In this document: one piece after another, positions 1 to 8,537 of the stretch
How the letters are laid out: each line of letters opens with the position of its first letter
How positions within the stretch are numbered: position 1 is the stretch's first letter
Assembly (NCBI GenBank): GCA_003220225.1
Contig: QHRU01000033.1
Coordinates: 1 to 64,000 of the forward strand
DNA from: Candidatus Rokuibacteriota bacterium
GTDB lineage: Bacteria > Methylomirabilota > Methylomirabilia > Rokubacteriales > CSP1-6
DNA length: 64,000 nucleotides
Direction of reading: 5' to 3'
The notes under the pieces: generated by a model
The model's input: only the letters and a program-made list of their open reading frames with translations
Told to the model about the DNA's origin: nothing
Database searches by the model: none
Program-made: the position numbers and the translations under genes

Positions 1-59
1 CGATCCTTTCGCCGAGCGTGGATCACAGCGTGCCGGCGCGCGGGCCTCGCGCGCGTCGT

Positions 60-377
60 CGAGCGGGATGGTCGAACGATCGTCTATCCCGCACGACTTC
101 CGCCGCACGGCGGCCGCAATCTCGAGCGCGCCGGCGTCCCGCGTCTACCGCGATGGCCATGGTCGGGCACCGCACTAAGTCGATCTACCGGCGATACGCG
201 ATCGTCGATGAGACGATGCTCCGGGAAGGGGCCGAGCGACTCACCGCGTTCTACCGCGGACGGTCGCCGCTGACGACTGTGGTCCCGCTCCGGAAGACCG
301 GACAGGCCAAAAAAACACGGCCAGTCACACGGGCCAGCCGACCGGAGCGAGGACCGCAGGCCAGCCTAACTACATAA
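60..377 (+). pseudogene. Tyrosine recombinase (integrase) C-terminal remnant
   Basis: Remnant of the catalytic C-terminus of a phage-type tyrosine recombinase. HDFRRTA (box II His/Arg, codons at 92-112) is in one frame, and GHRTKSIYRRYAIVDE (165-212, with the catalytic Tyr in RRYAIV) is in another, so at least one frameshift separates them. The N-terminal domains are absent or lie outside the window. The reading frame closes just before the tRNA-Phe-derived repeat at 382, the usual position of an integrase next to its att site. It probably belonged to an element extending left of the window. The family call is firm; the exact limits are not. Confidence 0.65.
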
Positions 378-381
378 AAGA

Positions 382-427
382 ATGGTGGGCAGGGACGGGA
401 TTGAACCGCCGACACCAGGATTTTCAG
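382..427 (-). repeat. tRNA-Phe 3'-end duplication, att copy 1
   Basis: Exact 46-base copy of the 3' part of the tRNA-Phe gene at 10556-10631, from the anticodon loop through the TPsiC arm, acceptor stem and CCA. The same 46 bases recur at 5946-5991. Sequence outside the block differs in all three places, as expected for a recombination core. It lacks the tRNA 5' half, so it is not a tRNA gene. Inferred to be an attachment site left by site-specific integration. Confidence 0.85.
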
Positions 428-978
428 ACCGACCAGCGCCGACGCGCAAGTATGCGGAGGTGTTGTACGTCGGAGATTTAGCGCGCCGTTGCTCATTGGT
501 TTCCATTGGTTCTCGTTGGTCCATCACCGGCACTCGCGGGCACAGAAGGGGCACACCACAACGCATTCTTTCGGCCTCGCGGTATTCGGCATCGACCTGG
601 CGCGCACCACGTCTCTGCGGCTGCGAACGCGCTGACATTGCGCCGCTGCCCGTGCTGGCGCGGCCGCGCGTAGTAGTTGGTGATGCTGAGCAGTATCGTC
701 CATGCCGCATGCGCGCGATCGTCGTTCCTCAGCGCGCTACGGCGGTCGTGGCGCCACCCGCCGCTCCTGCATCCGTGGGGGCCTCAGGGGCAGCTGGCGT
801 TCGCTCGTTCTAGAACCGTTTACGGCTTCAGGAGGGTGGATCTCTAGCCCTTGGGCGGCACCGTGGTGGCCACTGCCACTGGTACGTCACACCAGCTCAG
901 AAGTGCCGTCATCGTCTCCGTTGGCTCCGCACAGCCGGGGCATACCGAGCTCGCAATCGACAGCCGATCGGCTTCGCT
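428..978. other. Gene-poor stretch inside island A
   Basis: No coding region can be supported here on either strand: open frames are short, arginine/serine-rich and match no family I recognise, and the frame starting in the att repeat is a tRNA-derived artefact. It probably holds decayed mobile-element DNA. Confidence 0.4.
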
Positions 979-1086
979 CTACAAGGGCCGGCCGGTTCGC
1001 CATGCGCCGAGCGCTTCGGCGAGGCGAGCAGTGAGCCTCACGGTGCGCGCCTCCTCGGTCTTCGTGGTCTTGATCTGACCCCAGGA
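979..1086 (-). pseudogene. Integrase-like fragment (weak)
   Basis: A minus-strand stretch of about 35 codons ending at a stop at 979-981 contains KTTKTEEARTVRLTARLAEA. This resembles the segment of tyrosine recombinases where a K-T-x-x-S/A-x-R-x-V-x-L strand precedes the helix before the His-Arg box. No start, SAM-like domain or catalytic boxes are seen. It may be a further scrap of an integrase oriented opposite to the one at 60-377. Chance resemblance is possible. Confidence 0.3.
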
Positions 1087-1285
1087 GATCGCGCGCTCGA
1101 TCTGAAGGGACCAACACCTCGGCTGTGAGGCCATCTCCCTGCATTGCAGGAACCCGGCACGGCAATGCTCTCTATCCCAGCGTGTTCTCTGGCGGAAACT
1201 TCGTCCGTGTTTTTTTTGGTAAACACACAAGGCGCTAGGTCATGATCGAAGAGCGAGATCATGACGCGAAGAGTGGAGGGACACC

Positions 1286-2134
1286 ATGCCATACCAGGCC
1301 GAAATCAGTCGTAAGAACCCGGGTTGTTTCGTGTTTTTGATCGACCAGTCAGAATCGATGGAAGACCCTTTTGGCGGCGGAGAGGACGGCAGAAGAAAGG
1401 CCGAGGAGCTGGCGACGATACTCAACAAGCTTATTCATAATCTGTGCATCCGTTGCGCCAAATCGGATTCTATTTACGACTACTTTCATGTCGGTGTGCT
1501 GGGCTACAGCGCAGACAGCTGTAAACCGGCGCTCGACGGTGAACTGAGCGGGCGCTCTTTGGTACCAATCAGTGAATTGGCCACTAAGCCGTTGCGGATC
1601 GAAGAGCGAGTAAAGAAATCGGATGATGGCGCCGGCGGAGTGATGGACCAGACCGTGAAATTCCCAGTCTGGTTCGATCCATATTGGAAAGGGGGCACTC
1701 CGATGTGCGCCGCGCTCAAGGAGGCAACCCGGATTGTCGAGACATGGTGTCAGGAGCATCCCAAGGGATTTCCGCCGATCGTCATCAACATCACCGACGG
1801 CGAGGCAACGGATGGAGATCTCGTTGCCGAGGCCCGTAAATTGACGGCGGTCGGCTGCGATGACGGTTCGGTGCTGCTCTTCAACATCCATCTTTCGTCG
1901 ACGGCCGGACCATCGATCGAACTACCGAGCAGCGGCAGCAAACTCCCGGATCAACATGCCAAGCAGCTCTTTGAAGCCTCATCGACGCTCACACCATTCA
2001 TGGTTGCACGCGCGAACGAGCTGGGTATGTCGGCCGCGGAAAACTCGCGAGGATTCATCTTCAACGCGCAACCGTTGCATGTCATCCATTTTCTCGATAT
2101 CGGCACGCGGCCGGCTAATGTCCATCTGCGCTGA
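1286..2134 (+). CDS. TerY-type von Willebrand factor A domain protein
   Basis: 282-residue VWA protein, probably cytoplasmic (no signal peptide or membrane segment). The metal-ion-dependent adhesion site is complete: DQSES (D20-S24), T138 in GGTPM and D171 in NITDGEAT. The ATG is preceded by GGAGGG with good spacing. It is the first gene of a compact three-gene unit with a PP2C phosphatase (28 bases later) and a protein kinase. That combination matches the TerY-P triad described for tellurite-resistance-type stress signalling, in which VWA, kinase and phosphatase act together. The domain call is firm; the actual stress or defence role here is unknown. No other ter genes are nearby. Confidence 0.85.
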   Translation: MPYQAEISRKNPGCFVFLIDQSESMEDPFGGGEDGRRKAEELATILNKLIHNLCIRCAKSDSIYDYFHVGVLGYSADSCKPALDGELSGRSLVPISELATKPLRIEERVKKSDDGAGGVMDQTVKFPVWFDPYWKGGTPMCAALKEATRIVETWCQEHPKGFPPIVINITDGEATDGDLVAEARKLTAVGCDDGSVLLFNIHLSSTAGPSIELPSSGSKLPDQHAKQLFEASSTLTPFMVARANELGMSAAENSRGFIFNAQPLHVIHFLDIGTRPANVHLR

Positions 2135-2161
2135 GTACCACTGCCGCGGGCACCTGCGGCG

Positions 2162-2950
2162 GTGAAGCATGCCAAGGCGGGCAGAGAGCGCGACATCAAG
2201 GTCTTCTCCTGCCCAAAGTTGGGCAATAGTCTCGAGGAGTACGAGGATGCCTCGGCGCATCGGCACACTCGTACCCAAGTCGGCATCCGCGTGGCGGTGG
2301 CTGACGGCGCTACCGAAAGCAGTTTTGCCAAGTTATGGGCAGTGCTTTTGGCCGAAACCTATGTGCGAAGTGAGCTCACTGGGGCGGAGTTTTTTGACCG
2401 GTTGACGCCGGCCCGCCGCCTCTGGCGGCGAAAATTATCGGGCCGACCTCCTCTCCCCTGGTTCGCGAGCGAAAAGGCCGAGCAGGGTGCCTTTGCGGCG
2501 TTCCTCGGTGTCCAGATCGACGCTCACAAGAACCGGTGGACGGCGTTGGCCGTTGGTGACTGTTGTTTCATGCAGGTCGATAACGTCGGTAAGCGGATGC
2601 GGGTCGTCGAAACGTTCCCCTTACAGAAATCTTCGCAATTCACGATGAGCCCTTATCTGATCGGTTCCAAGTCGAACGACGAATCACTGAACGAACGGAT
2701 ACAAATCAGCAACGGCAACCTCCGCGATGGAGACATGCTCCTGCTCGCCACTGACGCGGTGGCCGCCTGGCTGCTCAAACAGCACGAAGACGGGCGACCA
2801 TTGTGGAAGTGGCTGTACCGCAAGCTGGGTACGCCAGAGAGCTTTGCCGCAATGGTCGCCTACGGCCGCCAACATGGATTGCGCAACGACGACTGCACCC
2901 TTGTCCGCGTTATTCATCACGATTCAGGGGTTGAAGCGAAGGAGGGCTAG
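2162..2950 (+). CDS. PP2C-family serine/threonine phosphatase (TerY-P triad)
   Basis: 262-residue cytoplasmic PP2C-like phosphatase. Metal-binding motifs are visible: EDAS (E28-D29), ADGA (D48-G49), GD (132-133) before a hydrophobic strand, ATDAV (D198, where many members have TDG) and the terminal NDD (242-244). The GTG at 2162 gives the full N-terminal strand, but its ribosome-binding site is weak, so the start is less sure. It ends two bases before the kinase ATG and should be co-translated with it. Expected role: reverse phosphorylation by the neighbouring kinase, perhaps on the VWA partner or on itself. Confidence 0.83.
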   Translation: MKHAKAGRERDIKVFSCPKLGNSLEEYEDASAHRHTRTQVGIRVAVADGATESSFAKLWAVLLAETYVRSELTGAEFFDRLTPARRLWRRKLSGRPPLPWFASEKAEQGAFAAFLGVQIDAHKNRWTALAVGDCCFMQVDNVGKRMRVVETFPLQKSSQFTMSPYLIGSKSNDESLNERIQISNGNLRDGDMLLLATDAVAAWLLKQHEDGRPLWKWLYRKLGTPESFAAMVAYGRQHGLRNDDCTLVRVIHHDSGVEAKEG

Positions 2951-2952
2951 CG

Positions 2953-4014
2953 ATGGGGGCATGGCCAGACCTGACCGAATACCATGAGGCGGTTCAGCAC
3001 CCGCAAAAGGCGTTTGCGGACCCCGGATTGAAAGCGGTCACGCTCGAGCTCGATCGGTTCGGTATGCCCAAACCGGCCACCGGCGGCAACGCGGTGGTCT
3101 ACAAGGCCAAAGAACCGGGCGGGTTTTTATCATTCAAGAAGACCTGGGCGATTCGCTGCTTCCTGCGCCCGATCAGCGACCACGCCGAACGCTATGACGC
3201 GATCTCCAAACATCTTCGCAAGGTCCGCCTGCCTTACGATGTCAATTTTCAGTTCCTCAAGCAGGGCATTCAAATTCGCTCCACCTGGTTCCCCATCGTC
3301 AAAATGCAATGGGCGGATGGCGACCTTATGCACATTCATATCGAGAAGCATCTACGCTATCCGGCCTCCCTCGCGGCATTGCGGGAAAAATGGGTGACAC
3401 TCGTTCGCCACCTCGAAGCCGCTCAGGTGGCGCACGGCGACTTACAGCACGGTAATATCCTGGTGCGCGGCGGATCGATCCAGTTGGTGGACTACGACGG
3501 TATGTGGGTGCCGGCCTTGAGGGGCCGCAACGCCACGGAAACCGGCCACCGCGCCTACCAACATCCCGAACGTGGCGGGCAAGACTACGGCCAAGAGATC
3601 GATCGTTTTTCAGCTCTCGTCATTTATCTATCGCTGGCGGCGCTGGAGAGGGATGCCACCCTCTGGGAACGTTTTCATACCGGCGACAATCTGATCTTCG
3701 TGCGCGAAGACTTCCTCCAGTTGGGTCGATCGGCGATCTGGCAACAATTGGGTCGTATCGGATCGGCGCAAATCGATCAACTCGCCGCTGCCGTGGCGGC
3801 CATGGTGCAGCGGCGTCCGATGAAGGTCAGCAATCTCGATAGCGTTCTCCAAAATCTGGCGAGCTTTAAGTTCCCTACCTCGATTCCCGCGTCGACTCCG
3901 GCCCAGCGGACGCCGCCAGCGTCCAAATCACCGGCTGTGCAAGGCGACCGGGCGGCGGGTGCCATGCCGAGCTGGATGAAAAGGAGCGGTTATCGTGATC
4001 ATTCGGATGACTGA
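2953..4014 (+). CDS. Protein kinase-like protein of the TerY-P triad
   Basis: 353-residue kinase-fold protein. Glycine loop GGNAVVYKA (44-52); catalytic loop HGDLQHGN (161-168, D163 and N168); metal-binding DYDG (180-183) in place of DFG, followed by MWVPAL; then EIDRFSALVIYLSL typical of this bacterial subfamily. The usual VAIK lysine is replaced by Arg (WAIRCF, R68), so ATP anchoring may be unusual or the protein may be weakly active. The last 50 residues are Pro/Ser/Ala-rich and look disordered. It starts two bases after the PP2C stop. Third gene of the VWA-PP2C-kinase unit. Confidence 0.83.
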   Translation: MGAWPDLTEYHEAVQHPQKAFADPGLKAVTLELDRFGMPKPATGGNAVVYKAKEPGGFLSFKKTWAIRCFLRPISDHAERYDAISKHLRKVRLPYDVNFQFLKQGIQIRSTWFPIVKMQWADGDLMHIHIEKHLRYPASLAALREKWVTLVRHLEAAQVAHGDLQHGNILVRGGSIQLVDYDGMWVPALRGRNATETGHRAYQHPERGGQDYGQEIDRFSALVIYLSLAALERDATLWERFHTGDNLIFVREDFLQLGRSAIWQQLGRIGSAQIDQLAAAVAAMVQRRPMKVSNLDSVLQNLASFKFPTSIPASTPAQRTPPASKSPAVQGDRAAGAMPSWMKRSGYRDHSDD

Positions 4015-4039
4015 ACGGCGCTGAGGCACTCGCAGACAA

Positions 4040-4114
4040 CACCGCCGGCAGCAGCCGCACTCCGCCGACCTCGCCTGGCCGCTCGTGACCGACTTCCTGC
4101 AGCGCCGCGTGTGA
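4040..4114 (+). pseudogene. Alpha/beta-hydrolase C-terminal scrap (weak)
   Basis: About 24 codons ending at TGA 4112-4114 read HSADLAWPLVTDFLQRRV, resembling the last helix of alpha/beta-hydrolase or dienelactone-hydrolase proteins. Nothing recognisable lies upstream before the kinase stop, so at most the 3' tip of a gene survives. Its stop overlaps the GTG of the next gene (GTGTGA), suggesting the two were once translationally coupled. Confidence 0.3.
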
Positions 4115-4947
4115 GCGCGCGGAGCGCGGTCGCCGTGCTCGCACTGCTCGCTGGCCCCGGCCTCACCGCCTGCTCGAGCCCGCCGCCCGCGCCGCCGCGG
4201 CAGCCGGTCGTGGTCGAGACGAGCGTCTCGACCCGCTACTATCCGGTGCGCGGGACGACGACGCCGGCGGTCTTCGCGGCCATCGACGCCAACGGTCCCG
4301 TCGAGACGAGCGGCCAGCGCGCCCTGGGCCTGACGTCCGCGGAATGGAAGCTGAACTCGGGCGACGTGGACGTCCGCGCGGTCCCCTGCGTCTTTCCGTC
4401 GCTGACGGTCACGCTCCACCTCGTGGTCATGCTGCCGCGCCACGAAACGCCGGACGACCTGCCGGCCGACCTCCGGGACCGCTGGGAGCGCTTCGTCGCG
4501 CGGGTTGCCGCCCACGAGCAGCGTCACGTCGACATCTACCTGGAGGGCGCGAAGGCGATGAAGGCGCCCCTGGAGGCGACGCGGACGGCCGTGTCCTGCG
4601 CGGACGTCGAGAAGGCGATCGACGCCGCGTGGCGGGCCCAGCAGGCGGACATCGAGCGCGCGCAGGCGGAGTTCCACGCCGAGGACGAGACCAGGGCCCG
4701 GAGCGAGCGCGAGGCGCTGCAGGCCCGGCTCGACGGCACCCGCGCGCAGCTCGAGCCCGTGGACGCGGAGATCCGCCGCCTCAACGCCGACCTCGCCGAC
4801 CTCCGGCGTCAGGTCGATGCCGGGCGCGCGGACCTCGTCGCGCAGCACAACGCCCTCGCCGGGCGGCGCGGCGCGCTCGCACAGGAGTACAACCGACTCG
4901 TCGCGGACGCCAATGGCCTGATCGACGCCCTCAACTGGGCGCGCTGA
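4111..4947 (+). CDS. DUF922-type zinc protease-like lipoprotein
   Basis: 278 residues. The N-terminus is a lipoprotein signal (LTAC lipobox, Cys at about 21), so the protein should be membrane-anchored outside the cytoplasm. The central part (about 40-170) matches DUF922, with a HEQRH (HExxH) zinc-binding motif inside AAHEQRHVDIY. Residues about 190-265 form a charged Glu/Arg/Leu-rich coiled coil. DUF922 proteins are predicted secreted Zn-dependent proteases; substrates are unknown. GTG start overlaps the TGA of an upstream remnant. Higher GC than the triad genes just upstream, so it may have a different origin. Confidence 0.7.
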   Translation: MSARSAVAVLALLAGPGLTACSSPPPAPPRQPVVVETSVSTRYYPVRGTTTPAVFAAIDANGPVETSGQRALGLTSAEWKLNSGDVDVRAVPCVFPSLTVTLHLVVMLPRHETPDDLPADLRDRWERFVARVAAHEQRHVDIYLEGAKAMKAPLEATRTAVSCADVEKAIDAAWRAQQADIERAQAEFHAEDETRARSEREALQARLDGTRAQLEPVDAEIRRLNADLADLRRQVDAGRADLVAQHNALAGRRGALAQEYNRLVADANGLIDALNWAR

Positions 4948-5026
4948 TGACGTGAGCGGCCCGTGGGCGCTCCCGCGCTACCGTAGACGGCACAGGAACT
5001 TGCCGCGAAGTGGGAAGTGCGTACCG

Positions 5027-5821
5027 TCAGAGACGGTCGAGGATCGCCTGAATCGACACGATCCGGGCTTCCTCGCGATTCCGGTGGCCCGCGCGCACGA
5101 TCGGGTCGAGCGCGTCGCCCATGATGATGCGCGGCGCGAAGTAGGGCGGGATTGCGTCCGCGGTCCCGGGACCGGCCGTCTCCGCGGTGACGTCGTCCCA
5201 GGCACGCACGCGGAATCCGGCGGCCTCCATCACGGCGCGCATCGCCGCCGGCGTGCGGAGGAAGCTCGACGACGCGTCGCGCGCCCACATCACCGGGAAG
5301 ATCACGGGCTGGACGGGACCCGCCATCGGCTCCTGCGTCGCGAGCACCCCGCCCGGGCGCAGCGCGCGCGCGAAGCCGCGGTAGAGACGCTCCTTGTCCG
5401 CGATGTTCATCCCGCTGTTCTGTGTCCACACCAGATCGAAGCTCGCGGCCGGGACGTCGAGCTCGAGCGCGTCGCCCACGCGATGCTCGACGCGATCGGC
5501 GAGGCCAAGACGCGCCGTGAGCGCGGCCCCGGTGCGGACAAACGACTCCGTCACGTCCACCACGGTGACGTGCGCGCCGCACGTCGCGGCCAACGTTCGC
5601 GCCGGGCCGCCGAGTCCGCCGCCGACGTCGAGGACGCGCATGCCGGGACGGATGCCGGCCAGCCGCGCGAGACGATCGGTCGCCGCCTTGCCACCGCCGT
5701 GGAAGTGATCCGCGGGCGCGAGGTCGTCGATGGTGAGCGCGTCGACGTCGCGTCCCGCCCCCGCGAGCGCGCCGAGGATCGCGCTCTCCAGGCCCTCCCG
5801 TTCCCAGTACCCCGCCGTCAC
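5027..5821 (-). CDS. SAM-dependent class I methyltransferase
   Basis: 264-residue cytoplasmic methyltransferase. Motif I VLDVGGGLGGPAR lies at about 63-75, VVDVTESF follows as the acidic SAM-ribose contact, and DLVWTQNSGMNI is the post-II region, as in UbiE/sarcosine-dimethylglycine-type enzymes. The C-terminal half is a variable substrate cap. GTG start. The substrate cannot be told from sequence. It lies alone on the minus strand, 125 bases from att copy 2, so it may be cargo of the integrated island. Confidence 0.75.
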   Translation of the reverse strand: MTAGYWEREGLESAILGALAGAGRDVDALTIDDLAPADHFHGGGKAATDRLARLAGIRPGMRVLDVGGGLGGPARTLAATCGAHVTVVDVTESFVRTGAALTARLGLADRVEHRVGDALELDVPAASFDLVWTQNSGMNIADKERLYRGFARALRPGGVLATQEPMAGPVQPVIFPVMWARDASSSFLRTPAAMRAVMEAAGFRVRAWDDVTAETAGPGTADAIPPYFAPRIIMGDALDPIVRAGHRNREEARIVSIQAILDRL

Positions 5822-5945
5822 GGCTCCTCCGCGCGCACGTGCAGGAACAGGGCGGCGTGATTACGCTCCGTTAGCGACGAACTCCCTGACCGGCGTAAAA
5901 CCCAGTTCGACTCGCGCACCCGGCTATTCAGAAGTGGGCGAAAAA

Positions 5946-5991
5946 ATGGTGGGCAGGGACGGGATTGAACCGCCGACACCAGGATTTTCAG
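5946..5991 (-). repeat. tRNA-Phe 3'-end duplication, att copy 2
   Basis: Second exact copy of the 46-base tRNA-Phe 3' segment (others at 382-427 and within 10555-10600). It separates the two putative islands. The 276 bases to its right, up to the MEMO fragment, hold no gene I can support. Confidence 0.85.
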
Positions 5992-6267
5992 TTCTCGCCG
6001 TCAACCCCCGCATCGTTCGTCATTTCATTGAGCTGTGCTTCACCGCACGCGGGGCGTCGTCGCGTCATGTTGCGGTCGGTTGCAGCCTGGAGCAGAGTGT
6101 GAGTGACAATCTCGGTGACAGCCATCGCGTGCCAGCCATTGCCCGGAGCAAGATGACGACTCCCGGCTCGGGATGTAGGCACCGGCACGCGAGGGACGGG
6201 CTCAGGTTCCAGCCGACGGCGCGAACGCGAGCCACCCGACCGTCGCTTGTCTCATAGCCCGAGCCGG

Positions 6268-6477
6268 TCACGGCAGCGCCGGTTTGGTCGGCGTCGCGAT
6301 CGCGGCGGGCAATAGCCCATCGACGATGCGCGTCAGGTCGCCGGCTTCAGCGGGATAGAACGACCCCGCCACCGCCGGCGGGCGCGTGCTGAGGCCTCGC
6401 TGGGGACGTGGCACCTCCGCCGCGCTGGCCGGGCTGCGCACCTGAGCCTCGCGCGCGACCAACGCGAGCAGGCTCAC
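6268..6477 (-). pseudogene. MEMO-family (AmmeMemoRadiSam system protein B) N-terminal fragment
   Basis: Encodes 69 residues containing RPPAVAGSFYPAEAGDL, the hallmark N-terminus of MEMO-family proteins. It stops after KPALP, exactly where the family normally continues into the PHAGY metal-site strand. So only about the first fifth of the gene is present. The GTG start overlaps the stop of the secreted-protein gene upstream (GTGA), though the family start is probably nearer the RPPAVAG motif. The matching C-terminal part is at 7512-7965, upstream in transcription order, so this is not a simple insertion into one gene. Confidence 0.65.
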
Positions 6478-7460
6478 TCCCAGCTCGCCTGGATCGTGAC
6501 CTCGATGCTGTTCAATCCGGCAAAGCCGCCTAGCTGGCCTCGGATGTCGACCACCTGGTAGGTGAGCAGCCGGTCACAACACGGGACTGCACTCTGGGCC
6601 TGTCTGATGGCGTCTTCCAAGGCTCTTTGGAAGTTGCCCGTCTCATCCCTCCCCGTGAAAAGCGGCGCGGCGACCGTGAAGCCTTCTCGCCCGATCTCTT
6701 GAGGCGGCCCTCCCGCCTGCGAGTGCGTGGCGACCGCTTGATAGGTGTCTGCGGCAAGCTGGCCGATCGAGACCTTCAGGCTCCAAGGCGTCAGGACCAA
6801 CAAGCAGACCCTGCCCGGATTGAACGTGTCGATGCGGATCTCGCGACCTGCGATCGAGACCTTGGCATCTTGGGGGACGCATGAGTCCGGCCAGGTACCG
6901 AAGAGCCTGATGGAGATGTCATCCGCTGGGGTCGGATGGGGCGGGATGATCTCGAACTGCGCGATCCTCCCCTCTGGAGCGGCGTTGACCACGATCACCC
7001 GGTCGTAGCAGTACTGGCGATTCATCGAAATCGTAGTCTGAATCTTGGGGAACCCGGAGCCCCCGGGAATCAGGCCGCTGTCAAAGTGCTGCGAGGGCTG
7101 CTCCCCAACTTTCAAATCCAGCTCCATTCGGTGAAGCAGGGCGACCTCACCGCCGACGCGGTACGTCCCCGAGCCCGTGATGCGCAAGTCGGCACTGCCG
7201 ATCGAAACGATCCAGCTCACGTCGGTGATGGCGTACGTGTTGAACAAACCGTCGAAGCCCGCCGGCGTGAGATTGAACGTCCCGCGCACGCTCACCTCTT
7301 GCAGGAGCGGGCACAGGCATGGAGGGAAACATCCCTGCTGAAAGGTAGTACCCGGTTCCAGCCGGTAGACGGTGGGAGCGGCGGCGACTCGAGCCTGGGC
7401 GGTCAGCCCGAGCGTCAGCGCGAAGCCAATGATCGCCGAGACGAGCGGTCTACGAGGCAT
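6474..7460 (-). CDS. Secreted protein of unknown function
   Basis: 328 residues with a clear Sec signal peptide (MPRR..., hydrophobic stretch, cleavage near ARVAAA at about 28). The ATG has GGAGGGG upstream at ideal spacing. After the signal there is a Cys-rich patch (CFPPCLC), then beta-rich sequence that looks like two immunoglobulin-like sandwiches (about 55-140 and 160-260). No catalytic motif is seen. I do not recognise a named family. Codon use is less GC-biased than in the core genes. It lies between the two MEMO fragments on the same strand. Confidence 0.6.
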   Translation of the reverse strand: MPRRPLVSAIIGFALTLGLTAQARVAAAPTVYRLEPGTTFQQGCFPPCLCPLLQEVSVRGTFNLTPAGFDGLFNTYAITDVSWIVSIGSADLRITGSGTYRVGGEVALLHRMELDLKVGEQPSQHFDSGLIPGGSGFPKIQTTISMNRQYCYDRVIVVNAAPEGRIAQFEIIPPHPTPADDISIRLFGTWPDSCVPQDAKVSIAGREIRIDTFNPGRVCLLVLTPWSLKVSIGQLAADTYQAVATHSQAGGPPQEIGREGFTVAAPLFTGRDETGNFQRALEDAIRQAQSAVPCCDRLLTYQVVDIRGQLGGFAGLNSIEVTIQASWE

Positions 7461-7511
7461 CGTCCCCTCCTAGCGCATTTCGTTCTTGCGAGGGTGTTCG
7501 GCTCGCCCAGT

Positions 7512-7965
7512 CTACCCGAAGAGCATGCCGGCGTAGCCGACGACGCTGTTGGTGTCGCCGCCGGCGTCCGCGCTGGTGCCGTAGCCGACGGGCTGGCACG
7601 TGTGCAGCAGATCGAGCCGGCGCAGCGTGTCCAGCACGACGAGCGTCGGCAGCAGACCGCACATGCTGATCTTGTGCTTCAGCGTCGTCCGATACACCTC
7701 GGCAGGATCGAGGCGTTCGAGCGCACTCAGGGCGATCGCATCGAGACGACGATTCTCCGCCTCGCTCGCGTAGTGATTCAGGTCGGTGGAGATGGCGAGC
7801 AGCGGCTTCTCCTGCCGTGCGCGGAGGACGTCGGCCAGGCCGGCGGCGAACTCGCGGCAGCGGTCCAGGTCTCCCGAGCCCAGCGCGATCCCGACCACAC
7901 GGGCGTGCGGCGCCAGGCGCGCGAGCAAGGGCAGTTGCACCTCGATGCTGTGCTCGCGCTGATGG
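7512..7965 (-). pseudogene. MEMO-family C-terminal fragment
   Basis: The last 150 codons of a MEMO-family protein: [15 protein letters not shown] at the left edge, then ISTDLNHY and the conserved region [20 protein letters not shown] near the end. Homology stops abruptly at the 26-base repeat (7965-7990). The open frame continues upstream only into unrelated sequence. In transcription order it precedes the N-terminal piece at 6268-6477, so the gene was split by rearrangement rather than by one insertion, or the pieces come from two copies. Confidence 0.7.
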
Positions 7966-7990
7966 GAGCATAGGTGGTATAAAGGCCCCG
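7965..7990 (+). repeat. 26-base direct repeat, copy 1
   Basis: Identical to 10259-10284 (core AGGTGGTATAAAGGCCCCG). It marks the exact break of the MEMO C-terminal fragment. The two copies bound 2.27 kb carrying the aldo/keto reductase fragment and the beta-propeller protein gene. Confidence 0.75.
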
Positions 7991-8042
7991 CTGACGGAAC
8001 CGCCGTTCTCGGCACCCCCACCCCCGCCCCCCTCCCCCGGCA

Positions 8043-8330
8043 CAGAAGAACCTCGAGCGCAACGTCGAGTTCGTGAAGCGCGTGGAGCAGTTCGCGCGCG
8101 AGAAGGGCTGCACGCCGGGCCAGCTCGTGCTGGCGTGGCTGCTCGCACAGGGGTCTGACATCGTGCCGATCCCCGGCACCAAGCGCCGCGACCGCGTCGA
8201 GGAGAACGTCGGCGCCGCCGCCGTGCGCCTGAGCGCGGACGAGGTCAAGCGCATCTCGGACGCCGTGCCGCCGGGCGCCGCCGCGGGGCTGCGCTATCCC
8301 GAGCCGCAGATGAAGGCGGTGTACATCTAG
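8043..8330 (+). pseudogene. Aldo/keto reductase C-terminal fragment
   Basis: In-frame sequence from KNLERNVEF through [18 protein letters not shown] and [16 protein letters not shown] to the natural end at a TAG matches the C-terminal third of NADP-dependent aldo/keto reductases (the IPGT-(K)xxR NADP-binding region). The catalytic Tyr/Lys/His part is missing, and sequence to the left is C-rich and unrelated, so the gene is truncated at about 8043. An internal GTG at 8073 could start a peptide, but that would not be an enzyme. Confidence 0.75.
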
Positions 8331-8537
8331 TCGCCCGCCCCTGGCGCCGCTCGGCGCCACAACGCCAGCCTTCTTATATGCGTACCTGGTTCGGGCGGGA
8401 AGCCCGAGCGCTGCCCGAACACTCTGGCACGCGCCTCGCGTGAAATGTCCCAATGTCAGACGTTTACGCGCGGCACGATTGATGCGTTCCAGATGGCCGA
8501 TTCGATCCAAAGGAACGGACGACTGGAGGATAGAACG

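Larger units (their letters stand above)
428..5945. mobile_element. Putative integrated island A at tRNA-Phe (TerY-P cargo)
   Basis: Segment between att copies 1 and 2. It holds an integrase-like scrap near 979, the VWA/PP2C/kinase triad, a DUF922 lipoprotein and a methyltransferase. The triad genes use more A/T-ending codons than the housekeeping genes elsewhere in the window. No intact integrase remains inside, so any element is immobile now. The boundaries rest on the 46-base direct repeats; the assignment as one unit is inference. Confidence 0.5.

Noticed and set aside
382-813. Open frame starting MVGRDGIEPPTPGFS
   Set aside because: Its start is the antisense of the tRNA-Phe 3' end; this translation is a well-known artefact of tRNA genes. 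The same frame appears at 5946 and inside 10556-10631.
5988-6188. 66-codon minus-strand frame right of att copy 2
   Set aside because: No ribosome-binding site or family match; it begins in island DNA and ends at the att core.
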